NCBI GenBank assembly: GCA_035577545.1
Contig: DATLVI010000028.1
Coordinates: 1 to 64,000 of the forward strand
DNA: 64,000 bases
Direction: 5' to 3'
Source of the DNA: Verrucomicrobiia bacterium
Lineage (GTDB): Bacteria > Verrucomicrobiota > Verrucomicrobiia > Palsa-1439
In this document: piece by piece, positions 18,053 through 26,244 of the stretch
Position numbering within the stretch: the stretch's first letter is position 1
How the letters are laid out: each line of letters opens with the position of its first letter
Translations under genes and position numbers: made by a program
Notes under the pieces: model-generated
What the model saw: only the letters and a program-made list of their open reading frames with translations
What the model was told of the DNA's origin: nothing
Database searches by the model: none

Positions 18053-18475
18053 TCATACGGCTGAGGTTTGCGCGGCGCGTTCGCTGCGCGGCCCCGGTGA
18101 AGTGCGTTTCCGGGTGTAAGCAGGCTCGGGTAGCGGACCGATCAACTGCGCCAGCATCCGGCGTTGTTCCATCAGCGCCTGCGCTTCCTCTTGCGAAAGC
18201 GGCACGATTTTGTTCGCAACTTTCGATGACGGTTCGGAGGATGCCACATTCAGTACAACAATCGCCACCCACGCGCAGGCCAGGCCCGCCCAGATTCGAC
18301 GGCTCGGCAAGACCAATTCGCACCAGAGTTTCCAGCCGGCGGCCAGAAAGACGTTCTCGGGAGCGGGAGTTCGTTCCGATCGCAATTCCGTCGAGAGGTT
18401 CTTGGTCCACATCCGATCCATCTTTGGTTCGATTGGTCGATGTCGCCTCAACAAGATTTCTCGTGGCGTTTTCAT
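18053..18475 (-). CDS. Small membrane protein downstream of an ECF sigma factor
   Basis: Protein of 140 residues with one predicted transmembrane helix at about 62-80 (RRIWAGLACAWVAIVVLNVA), a basic cytosolic N-terminus and a polar tail with VPLSQEEAQALMEQRRMLAQLIG. No zinc-binding HxxxCxxC anti-sigma motif is seen. Its position, five bases after the sigma gene and in the same operon, makes an anti-sigma or sigma-linked membrane role plausible but unproven. The ATG at 18475 follows the sigma factor's stop closely, so translation may be coupled. Confidence 0.6.
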   Translation of the reverse strand: MKTPREILLRRHRPIEPKMDRMWTKNLSTELRSERTPAPENVFLAAGWKLWCELVLPSRRIWAGLACAWVAIVVLNVASSEPSSKVANKIVPLSQEEAQALMEQRRMLAQLIGPLPEPAYTRKRTSPGPRSERAAQTSAV

Positions 18476-18480
18476 GATGC

Positions 18481-19026
18481 TTATGTCTCCAACAGTTTTC
18501 TCAGTGCTCGCTTGGCGTAATGCAGGCGGGATTTGACGGTGCCCAGTTGTGTTTCGGTAATGCGGGCGATCTCTTCCAGGGAAAAGTCCTCGATGTAATG
18601 CAGCAAGAGCGCCGACCGCTGGGGCAATGGGAGTTTCTCCAGCAGTTTCATGAACTCAGCCTCCTGTTCCTCGCGAAGCAAGATATCGAGCGGACCCGGG
18701 CTGCCGGCTTCCGGCTCGGGCGACAATTCTTCCCGCAACTCGGCTTCGTGGCCCAGCCGTCGCCATTGCTGGACACATTTCTGATGGGCGATGCTGAATA
18801 GCCAACCGCCAAACTTCCCGTCCTCACGCAACGAAGCGATGTGCTGGAACGCGCTGATGAATGTCTCCTGCACAAGGTCGAGGCTGGCCTGTTCGTCGCG
18901 TAACAGTTCAAACACATAAACGTACAATGGCAGTCGGTAGCGCCGGAAGAGCGTCTTCCATGCTTCGGCATCGCCAGCCCGCGCGTCGGCTACGGGCAGT
19001 TGTTCACGTTCGGGCACTACCAGCAT
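18481..19026 (-). CDS. ECF-type RNA polymerase sigma factor
   Basis: Group 4 sigma factor of 181 residues. Region 2 is seen in ELLRDEQASLDLVQETFISAFQ and KFGGWLFSIAHQKCVQQWRR; region 4 in LPLPQRSALLLHYIEDFSLEEIARI followed by the recognition helix GTVKSRLHYAKRALR. It heads an operon with a membrane protein and a 547-residue anchored protein, the usual layout when the downstream membrane proteins sense and restrain the sigma factor. Regulation is therefore probably at the membrane; what triggers it is not visible. A perfect inverted repeat lies 70 bases upstream, between this gene and the divergent hydrolase. Confidence 0.88.
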   Translation of the reverse strand: MLVVPEREQLPVADARAGDAEAWKTLFRRYRLPLYVYVFELLRDEQASLDLVQETFISAFQHIASLREDGKFGGWLFSIAHQKCVQQWRRLGHEAELREELSPEPEAGSPGPLDILLREEQEAEFMKLLEKLPLPQRSALLLHYIEDFSLEEIARITETQLGTVKSRLHYAKRALRKLLET

Positions 19027-19094
19027 TTACACCCAGTAGAATGCCGGGAGCGAGAAAAGGTTCAATCGGGGTTGTGGCTGGGCTGCCCTGTCGT

Positions 19095-19112
19095 ATGGGG
19101 TGCTTACCCCAT
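19095..19112. repeat. Perfect inverted repeat between ECF sigma and hydrolase genes
   Basis: ATGGGGT-GCTT-ACCCCAT forms a seven-base-pair dyad with a four-base spacer in the 148-base divergent gap between the sigma gene (start 19026) and the hydrolase gene (start 19175). There is no T-run on either side, so it is a better candidate for a protein-binding site than for a terminator. Function unknown. Confidence 0.4.
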
Positions 19113-19174
19113 TTGCAAAATTCGATTTCCTCCGTAGGGTAAAGGCACGGTCAACCACAAATGGGGGCATTGGT

Positions 19175-20896
19175 ATGAAACAGGGTACGTTCACTTTTGC
19201 ATTTTTTCTGGCGCTGTTGACGCAAGCGCTGGGCGGGACATTTACCATCCACAGCACGCGCATCCCGGTCCCGGCGACCGCTGACGGTACGGCCGATGGC
19301 GATACGTCCGCATCTTCAACCAACACCGTTCAGATCGATGCCAATGTTTATATACCCGACGGCGTGGTTTCACCCGCACCGGCGGTGGTGGTGGTCCACG
19401 GCTTCGCGGAAACGAAAAGCACCGATATCATCGTGACGTTCGCGGAGGACTTTGCCGCGGCAGGCTACGTCGTGGTCACGCCGACGGTGCGTGGCTTCGG
19501 CAATTCCGACGGCTCGGTTTCGCTGGTCGGACCCAACGAGATCAACGACCTGAAAACGATCATCCTGGCGATGCAAACGGGCTCGATTGGGGATACACCG
19601 GCGATTGTGATCCCCGTCACCAGCGCGAGCAAGTTCGGCGTGATGGGGCCATCGTACGGCGGCGGACACACTTTCGAGATCATGCGAACGCACGTGGCCG
19701 GGCTGACCGCGGTGATCCCAATCATTGGCTGGACGGACCTTTACCAGGCACTGGCGCCGAATGACGTTCCCAAACTGACCTATTCGCTCGGCCTCTTCGC
19801 GAGCGGGTTTGATTTCACGAACCCAAACTACGCGCCGGTGATGTTCGACTGGCTCCGCGACATACTGAATGGCAAGCCCGAGAAAACGCGCCAGGGTGCT
19901 CCCGAAGATAATATCGATTGGCGCTCGGTGATCTTCAATCCAACACAGCTGACCGTCCCCGCCTTCGTGATTCAGGGATGGCAGGACGATTTGTTCCCAG
20001 CCGAACAGGCTCTCCAGCTCGTCCAAACCAATCCGGCCATCCCGTTTCTGAAACTTTACATCGGCGGGTTGGGACATCCACCCGCTTCGTCAAGTATCAC
20101 GGGCAGTGAAGGTATGTATTTGCGGACCCAGGCCGTCCGTTGGTTCGACCAATGGCTAAAGGGTATCGATACCGGCATCACGAACGAGCCGCCCGTGACG
20201 TTGGCCCCGGAGAACACGGTGAACTGGTCAAGCAACGCCCTGATAGAGGCCAGCAGCCTGCCGTTGCCGGGCACGGTTACAAACACGTACTTCCTCAATG
20301 GGCCGACGCTCTCCACCGTCAGCCCGGCCGCGAATGCCAAAGTGAAAAAATTGCCGGCCTCGACCGGCTTCCTTCTTGTGCTGCGTCCGCTCCTGCATGC
20401 GGTCGGCGCAGATGACAACACGTTGATTGAATCCATCGTTTCGGTAAACGCAATCTTGAATTCCGGCGCGGGCAGCATCCTCGACCCAAAAATTTTCACG
20501 AAGACCGACGGTGGCGCGAACCGTGCCCGGTTCACCAGCGCCACGTTACCCGTGGACCTCAACGTCGTCGGATCGCCCGATTGCCATTTGATCGTCTCGG
20601 CCGGCCACTCGAACGCCTATTATTATGTGCAAATCCTTGAGCACACGGCCAGCGGCAAGACCCAACTTATCACGCGCGGCGCCTTCAAGGACCACACGAA
20701 CAACCCATCCATACCGCACGCGATTGATTTCTTCCCCTTCACGGTGAACCACACTTTTCGAGCTGGCAGCCAGGTTTTCTTTCAAATCACCAGCCGCGAC
20801 TACCCCTTCTTCCTGCCGAACCTGAGCCAACCCACCGTGAAAATCTATCGCGACGCCGTGAATACCTCGACAATCTCGTTACCGGTGGCGCCGTAG
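19175..20896 (+). CDS. Secreted CocE/NonD-type alpha/beta hydrolase (X-Pro peptidase-like)
   Basis: Exported protein of 573 residues with a signal peptide (MKQGTFTFAFFLALLTQALGG). The N-terminal catalytic domain has VVVHGFAETKS (oxyanion loop region), the nucleophile elbow GPSYGGG, an acid in GWQDDLFP and the histidine in LGHP. The C-terminal half is a beta-rich X-PDAP_C-like domain that includes DCHLIVSAGHSNAYYYVQI. This is the architecture of cocaine-esterase/peptidase S15 enzymes that cleave acyl esters or Xaa-Pro peptides. I start at ATG 19175, after which the signal peptide begins directly; an in-frame ATG at 19100 would put a polar stretch ahead of it. Substrate not predictable. Confidence 0.82.
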   Translation: MKQGTFTFAFFLALLTQALGGTFTIHSTRIPVPATADGTADGDTSASSTNTVQIDANVYIPDGVVSPAPAVVVVHGFAETKSTDIIVTFAEDFAAAGYVVVTPTVRGFGNSDGSVSLVGPNEINDLKTIILAMQTGSIGDTPAIVIPVTSASKFGVMGPSYGGGHTFEIMRTHVAGLTAVIPIIGWTDLYQALAPNDVPKLTYSLGLFASGFDFTNPNYAPVMFDWLRDILNGKPEKTRQGAPEDNIDWRSVIFNPTQLTVPAFVIQGWQDDLFPAEQALQLVQTNPAIPFLKLYIGGLGHPPASSSITGSEGMYLRTQAVRWFDQWLKGIDTGITNEPPVTLAPENTVNWSSNALIEASSLPLPGTVTNTYFLNGPTLSTVSPAANAKVKKLPASTGFLLVLRPLLHAVGADDNTLIESIVSVNAILNSGAGSILDPKIFTKTDGGANRARFTSATLPVDLNVVGSPDCHLIVSAGHSNAYYYVQILEHTASGKTQLITRGAFKDHTNNPSIPHAIDFFPFTVNHTFRAGSQVFFQITSRDYPFFLPNLSQPTVKIYRDAVNTSTISLPVAP

Positions 20897-20953
20897 GCGC
20901 GAGAGCGTTTTGTAGTGCGGCCCTCCAAAATAGAGATACTTCTGGATTCTTGA

Positions 20954-23900
20954 TTAAGGCACCAAGCGTACGCGGTAGTAGCGGGAGGGAGTGTTGGTGG
21001 CGCCGCCACTGTCCGTGTAGTTGGTGGTCGCGTCGCCGTTACCGGGGATGATGATCGGGGCGCTGATGTCGTTAAAGTTGGCGGTATAGCCGGCGGACCC
21101 TGTCGCCTGCACGATATTGGTGTGGCCACCGGCCGTTCTCCAGACGATCACCACATCGGTGGTATTCCGCGTCGTCGAGATGATCTTAAACAAAGAGGCC
21201 GGGTTCGTCGGATTGAGACCGGCGAGGAACTGGTTGGTGTTGCTCATGCCTTTGCCGAAAGGATCTGCGCCCGGCTGCGCCTGTGCGTTGGTGGAACTAC
21301 CGAAATACTGATTCTGCCACGCGGTGAATGGGTCGGTAGGCGCGACGGCGGTGACGACCAGGTTCACCTGGCCGGGGGTGTTGGTAGAGATCGCGTAGGT
21401 GAAATTCGTGCTCGGGGTCGCGCCGATCGCCAGCCCGTTGTAGGTCAGCGCGCCGCTGTAGGAGAATAATGTATAGGTGGTCGCGCCGAAACCGCCACCA
21501 TCCGCTACGTTCAGCGTGCCACCCAGGACGAGAGCGCCCGGTACGACGATTTCCGCCGTGTTGGCGCCCAGCGCGAAGTTTAACGTCGTTGCACCGCCCA
21601 GACTCAGACTATTACTCACTGTGAGCGTGGTACCGCCCAACGTGAGGTTTGGATTGGTACCGAGCATGTTGGTATCTGTGATCGCGGCCTGCGCGTTGAA
21701 GAAAGCCATGGTGTTATTGGTCGGGGGAATGGCCAAGCCGCCGAGCGTCACCAACGTGGCGTTGGGAGCGCTGTTGGAGACGGTGATCTGCGCGTTGTAG
21801 AGGGTAAATGTGTTGGTGCTGGTCGGAGTCGTGAGGTGCGAATCGATAAACTGGATCCCTTGGGCATTGTAGACGACGAAGGTGTTCGTGGGCGCGGTGA
21901 TGTTCACGTCGTAGAACGTGACGTTGGAGACGAGCATTTCGGTGCGGCCCCAGATGATGCCGTCGATGTTGAGGCCGGTGGTGGCGACGACGGTCAGGTT
22001 GCTGATGAGGATGTTCTGCCAAATCGGCGTGAGGCTGGTGACCGGGGCGACGGGCTGGACCGAAGCGATGCTGGGGCTGATGTTATTCGGTGTGCCGATC
22101 GTGTTGTAGTAGCTGTAGATGGTGATCGGGTAGGCCACGTTCGTCATCGTGATGTCGAGGTACTGGAGATTCTGGATCAGTCCGCCGCGGTCGTTGTCCG
22201 ACTTCATGCGGATGCCGTTGACGGTGCCGTTGAACGTGCAATTGCTCACGATAATGTCATGCACTCCTCCCGATGTGATGCTTCCAATCGACACACCATG
22301 GCCGGTGCCGAACGTGCAATTGGAGACGGTGATATCGGCCGCCGGGCCGCCACTGCCGCCGATCTCGATGTTGTCGTCTCCGTCACTGATAAAGCAGTTC
22401 CGTATCAGCACATTCGTGGACGCCAGGTCCATGCCGTCGGTGTTGGGAGAATCGCCCGGAGTGTTGATGATAATCCCCTGAATCGTGATTCCCGCATTGT
22501 TACCCTTCAACATGAGATGGAATGTCGGCGGGTTCTGCAACGTCACGTCCTGAACCAGCACATTGGTGCACCCGCTGAAGCTGATGAAGTTCGGCCGCGA
22601 CCCGGCGAGGGGGAACCACCAGTTCGTTCCCTGGCCATCGATGCTTCCCAGGCCGCTGATCTCGACGTCGTGCAGGGTCGTGCCTGAAATGAAGGTCGCC
22701 GTGCCGGGCCAATTGGAGCGCGGGAGCATCTGCAACATCGCCCCGCCGTCGATCTTCAGATTTACGTTATTGGACAAGACAATCGGACCGCTCAGATACG
22801 TACTCAAGCTCCCGGCCGACGGGATCTCCACCGTGCCGCCACCCGCGGCGGCGGCCGCATTGATGGTGCTTTGGATCGCAGTGGCATTGTTCGTCACACC
22901 ATCGCCCACCGCACCAAAGTTGATGACGTTAAATTGGTTTGTGGGAATATTCGGCAACAGCGGGGGCGATTTGAGTGTGACGGTCAGGACCGCGCCGGTG
23001 CTGGTGGTTGAGCCGACGGAATTGCTGGCGACAACGGTGTACGAGCCCGCGTCGGATGGTTGCACGTTCGTCAGGGTTAGGACGGATGCGTTCGCGCTGG
23101 GAATCGGCACGGTATTCTTATTCCAATGATAGACGATGGGTTGTGTGCCAACCGTGGTAGCGGTGAAACTCGCGGTGTCGCCGGCGTACACGTGCACCGA
23201 AGCGGGCTGCGTGATGAAGACGGGCGCCGCGGGATTGGTGTTGACGGTCAGAACCGCGTTGGAACTGGTGACAGCGCCGGCCGTGTTGCTCACGACGACG
23301 GAGTAGCTGCCGGCATTGGTGGATTGAACATTGGTGAGTATTACCGAGGCGCCGGTGGCCCCGGCCAGAAGGGTGTTGGTATTGTAATACCACTGGTAGA
23401 TCAGCGGCTGGCTGCCGCTGGCTGTTACGCTGAAGGTGGCGAATTGGCCGGGGATGACCGTGAGATTTTGCGGTTGCGTAGAGATGGCCGGGGCTGCCAG
23501 GCCCACCGTCAGCTGGCCGGCGGCGCTGGTCACCGCGCCGTAGGGGTTGGAGAGAAGGACTGAGTAACCGCCAGCATCAGCAAGGTGAACGTTGGTGAGC
23601 GCGAGCGTGGAATTGGTGGCATTGGCGATGGGGGTGTTGGTGTTGTAGTACCATTGATACGACAGAGGTAGCGTGCCATTCGGGACCACGGCGAAGGTGG
23701 CATTTTGGCCCTCGAAGACCGACTGGCCCTGCGGTTCGGTCGTGACCGCGGGAGCTGTCGGTGCGGAACTCACTGTGATGGTTACCTCCTGGAAATCATT
23801 CGTGGCCGGTGCCGTAGTATTGTTCGAAGGACGATAGCCGACTCCGTCGAAACTGAAATTGGATGCCGAGTTGTCGGTTACCGAGTCCGAGAGCGTTGCG

Positions 23901-25999
23901 CCGGTGACCGTGTTCAACCAGGTGATCGTGACCACCATCGAGTTCAGGCCGGTCCGCTGCAGGACAAACTGCAAGGTGTACGGGGTCAGGTTGGCGAATC
24001 CACCGAAGCTGTTCGTATCAAGAGAATCCTTGGCCAGCGACGTAAAGTCTCCGCTGGTGCCGAGCAGGGAGCTACTCGACAAATTGATGCGTTTGCGGAT
24101 GTCGATGGGAGTGGCATCGCTCAATTTACCGTACACCTTTCCGAACAAAGCGTAGCCAGCCACCGAGGATCCCTGGGAGCCGACGCTCAATCCGTCGCTG
24201 CTGACGCGTTTCGGGCTGTTGTTTCCGTCGGCGAAGTCAAACAATCCGAACCGGAACCCCTGCGAACTGCTCCCATTTGGTGGCACCCCATTGAAAGTGA
24301 ACTTGAATGTAGCCGTCAGTGTGTCTCCGATGTTTAGCTGGATGGGAGGACTATTGCTGTCGGGGGTGAAGTAGGTAATGATCTGGCTGGAGCTGCCGCC
24401 GACCGTCAGGGTCATATTGCTGGCCGCGGCATCGAGGGCTCCCGCAGTTGAGGTCCACCAAGCGGAACTCGTCGGAAGGTTCTGGTTGGTGCGCACACCG
24501 GTGCTCCATGTGTCATCGAGGACAAGGGTTGTGGGAACCTTCAGCGCGCTGTAGGGCGACGCGCCGCACGTGTTATTGGCCCGAATTCGGTACCAATAGG
24601 TCGCGCTCGTCACTACTGCCGTATCGCTATAGGTCGTGGCGCCAGCCCCGGGCGTGGCTATTTGCGCCCAGGTTCCCGGATTGCCACCGGCATCCGGTGC
24701 GCGGTCGATTCTGAAGCCCTGCACGCTGGAAGAGTTCTCGGCCCAAGATAGGTCGATCTCGTTGCCGCCAACTTGCGTCGCTGTAAGTGCGGAAGGAGAT
24801 CCGGGACCGGGTGCCAATGCCAGACTGAAGTAGGTGCCACCGGCGATGGCTGCCACCCCGGTCAATCCGGGCGGTGTCGCAGTTTGGCCATACAAATTAT
24901 AGCCCCAGGCGACCGTGCTCCCATCGCTCCGCAAGGTCATGCTGTGGAAGATCCCGCCGGCGATGGCCAGCACTCCGCTCAGTCCTGATGGCGTCGTTGT
25001 TTGGCCATAGCCATTATACCCCCAGCCAACGACGGTGCCGTCGCTCTTCAAGGCCAAACCGTGGTAGCCCCCGGCAGCGATGGCCACTACGTTGGAAAGC
25101 CCGGCTGGGGGCATCGTCTGGCCGCAGCAGTTGTAGCCCCAAGCGACGACGGTGCCATCGCTCTTCAAGGCCAGACTGTGGTAGTACCCGGCGGAGATGG
25201 CAACGACTCCCGCCAACCCGGCCGGTACATTCGTTTGGCCGAACCCATTATACCCCCAAGCGACGACGGTACCGTCGCTCTTCAATGCCAGGCTATGGTA
25301 GTACCCGGCGGCGATGGCCACCACGTTGGAAAGCCCGGCGGGTATCGTTATTTCTCCGTCGCCATTATACCCCCAGGCAATGACAGTCCGATCGCTCGTC
25401 AAGGCCAGACTGTGATAGGCACCAGCCGAGACGGCCACCACGTTGGAATACCCGCCCGGTATCGTTGTTTCGCCGAAGACATCGTATCCCCAGCCAATGA
25501 CAGTCCCATTGCGATTGATCGCGAGGCTGTGGTACTGACCGGCAGCGATGGCTACAACGTTGGTCAGGGTCGTGGGCGGTGACACTTCGCCGTCGACATT
25601 ATAACCCCAGCCGACGACGGACAGGGGGCACGCCGGCGCGGGCGTCCCGGCGCTGGCCACGGCGGAGAACGCCGAGGCGCCTCCAGCATTGTAGGCACGC
25701 ACACGATAGGAATAGGTCGTGCTCGGAAACAGCCCGGCGTTCCGGTAATTCGTCACATTCGACGAGACTTGTGCGATCTGGGAGAAGTTTGTCCCGTCCA
25801 AGGATCGTTCGACTTTGAATCCGTCCTCATTGGTCGAGGCATCGGCCCAAGACAAACTGATCTGGAAAGCAGAGACCACGGAGGCGGTGAGATTGATCGG
25901 GGCATTCGGAATAGTTTGCGCTTGGGCCGAGGGATGGAGCGCGGCGAGCCAGAGGAGCAGGGCACACCCTGACCCGTAGAGGAAGCGCTTCTTGATCAT
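20954..25999 (-). CDS. Giant secreted RCC1/Ig/GH28 (polygalacturonase-like) protein
   Basis: Exported multidomain protein of about 1681 residues. After a signal peptide (MIKKRFLYGSGCALLLWLAA) come a fibronectin III domain, seven RCC1-like repeats (about residues 128-400), a second fibronectin III, a lectin-like beta domain (about 490-740), three Ig-like domains with NAGSYSVVVSN-type strands (about 750-1020), then a right-handed beta-helix of GH28 type from INFGAVGDGVTNNATAI on. All four GH28 motifs appear: NTDGMD, GDDNIE, GHGVSIG and RMKSDN (RIK variant), so pectin or a related polyuronide is the likely substrate. The last 100 residues (GMSNTNQFLAGLNPTNP onward) resemble a PVC C-terminal extracellular domain. 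A TATAAT promoter precedes it. Combining RCC1 propellers with GH28 is unusual. Confidence 0.85.
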   Translation of the reverse strand: MIKKRFLYGSGCALLLWLAALHPSAQAQTIPNAPINLTASVVSAFQISLSWADASTNEDGFKVERSLDGTNFSQIAQVSSNVTNYRNAGLFPSTTYSYRVRAYNAGGASAFSAVASAGTPAPACPLSVVGWGYNVDGEVSPPTTLTNVVAIAAGQYHSLAINRNGTVIGWGYDVFGETTIPGGYSNVVAVSAGAYHSLALTSDRTVIAWGYNGDGEITIPAGLSNVVAIAAGYYHSLALKSDGTVVAWGYNGFGQTNVPAGLAGVVAISAGYYHSLALKSDGTVVAWGYNCCGQTMPPAGLSNVVAIAAGGYHGLALKSDGTVVGWGYNGYGQTTTPSGLSGVLAIAGGIFHSMTLRSDGSTVAWGYNLYGQTATPPGLTGVAAIAGGTYFSLALAPGPGSPSALTATQVGGNEIDLSWAENSSSVQGFRIDRAPDAGGNPGTWAQIATPGAGATTYSDTAVVTSATYWYRIRANNTCGASPYSALKVPTTLVLDDTWSTGVRTNQNLPTSSAWWTSTAGALDAAASNMTLTVGGSSSQIITYFTPDSNSPPIQLNIGDTLTATFKFTFNGVPPNGSSSQGFRFGLFDFADGNNSPKRVSSDGLSVGSQGSSVAGYALFGKVYGKLSDATPIDIRKRINLSSSSLLGTSGDFTSLAKDSLDTNSFGGFANLTPYTLQFVLQRTGLNSMVVTITWLNTVTGATLSDSVTDNSASNFSFDGVGYRPSNNTTAPATNDFQEVTITVSSAPTAPAVTTEPQGQSVFEGQNATFAVVPNGTLPLSYQWYYNTNTPIANATNSTLALTNVHLADAGGYSVLLSNPYGAVTSAAGQLTVGLAAPAISTQPQNLTVIPGQFATFSVTASGSQPLIYQWYYNTNTLLAGATGASVILTNVQSTNAGSYSVVVSNTAGAVTSSNAVLTVNTNPAAPVFITQPASVHVYAGDTASFTATTVGTQPIVYHWNKNTVPIPSANASVLTLTNVQPSDAGSYTVVASNSVGSTTSTGAVLTVTLKSPPLLPNIPTNQFNVINFGAVGDGVTNNATAIQSTINAAAAAGGGTVEIPSAGSLSTYLSGPIVLSNNVNLKIDGGAMLQMLPRSNWPGTATFISGTTLHDVEISGLGSIDGQGTNWWFPLAGSRPNFISFSGCTNVLVQDVTLQNPPTFHLMLKGNNAGITIQGIIINTPGDSPNTDGMDLASTNVLIRNCFISDGDDNIEIGGSGGPAADITVSNCTFGTGHGVSIGSITSGGVHDIIVSNCTFNGTVNGIRMKSDNDRGGLIQNLQYLDITMTNVAYPITIYSYYNTIGTPNNISPSIASVQPVAPVTSLTPIWQNILISNLTVVATTGLNIDGIIWGRTEMLVSNVTFYDVNITAPTNTFVVYNAQGIQFIDSHLTTPTSTNTFTLYNAQITVSNSAPNATLVTLGGLAIPPTNNTMAFFNAQAAITDTNMLGTNPNLTLGGTTLTVSNSLSLGGATTLNFALGANTAEIVVPGALVLGGTLNVADGGGFGATTYTLFSYSGALTYNGLAIGATPSTNFTYAISTNTPGQVNLVVTAVAPTDPFTAWQNQYFGSSTNAQAQPGADPFGKGMSNTNQFLAGLNPTNPASLFKIISTTRNTTDVVIVWRTAGGHTNIVQATGSAGYTANFNDISAPIIIPGNGDATTNYTDSGGATNTPSRYYRVRLVP
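24796..25618 (-). repeat. Seven tandem RCC1-type repeats (about 117-120 bases each)
   Basis: Inside the giant protein gene, seven units of about 39-40 codons repeat with high identity. Each has WGYN-x-x-GQT or a near form, a spacer, VVAIAAG-x-YHSLALKSDGTVV and the next unit. Seven blades would close one beta-propeller. Several adjacent units are close to identical at the DNA level (for example around 25060-25330), pointing to recent duplication or gene conversion. Confidence 0.85.
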
Positions 26000-26067
26000 A
26001 CATTCATACCCGCCCCGATCGGAAACAGATTGGGCCATTCCTCACCCGCATCTTTCCCAAGCTCTCT

Positions 26068-26095
26068 ATTATAGTGGACAGACTCTGTGGAACAA
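26068..26095 (-). promoter_or_regulatory. Sigma-70-like promoter for the giant secreted protein
   Basis: Minus strand: TTGTTC (26090-26095), 16 bases, TATAAT (26068-26073). The -10 box is a perfect match and the spacing is normal. The ATG lies about 70 bases downstream at 25999. Confidence 0.55.
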
Positions 26096-26244
26096 GCGCT
26101 GCATGGCCCGATTCCGTAGCGGGATCATATACCAAAGGATCCTTGCTAGTGGCCTGCAACACAGCCATTTGCCCGGTATTGGACTCGAGAAATCCCTACT
26201 CAGAATGTGTTCCATGCATGGGCGTTGACGGGCCGCAGCGCCGC

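Noticed and set aside
24796-25618. Regular repeats that could suggest a CRISPR or satellite array
   Set aside because: The unit is about 117-120 bases, has no spacers and translates as RCC1 blades in a long open frame.
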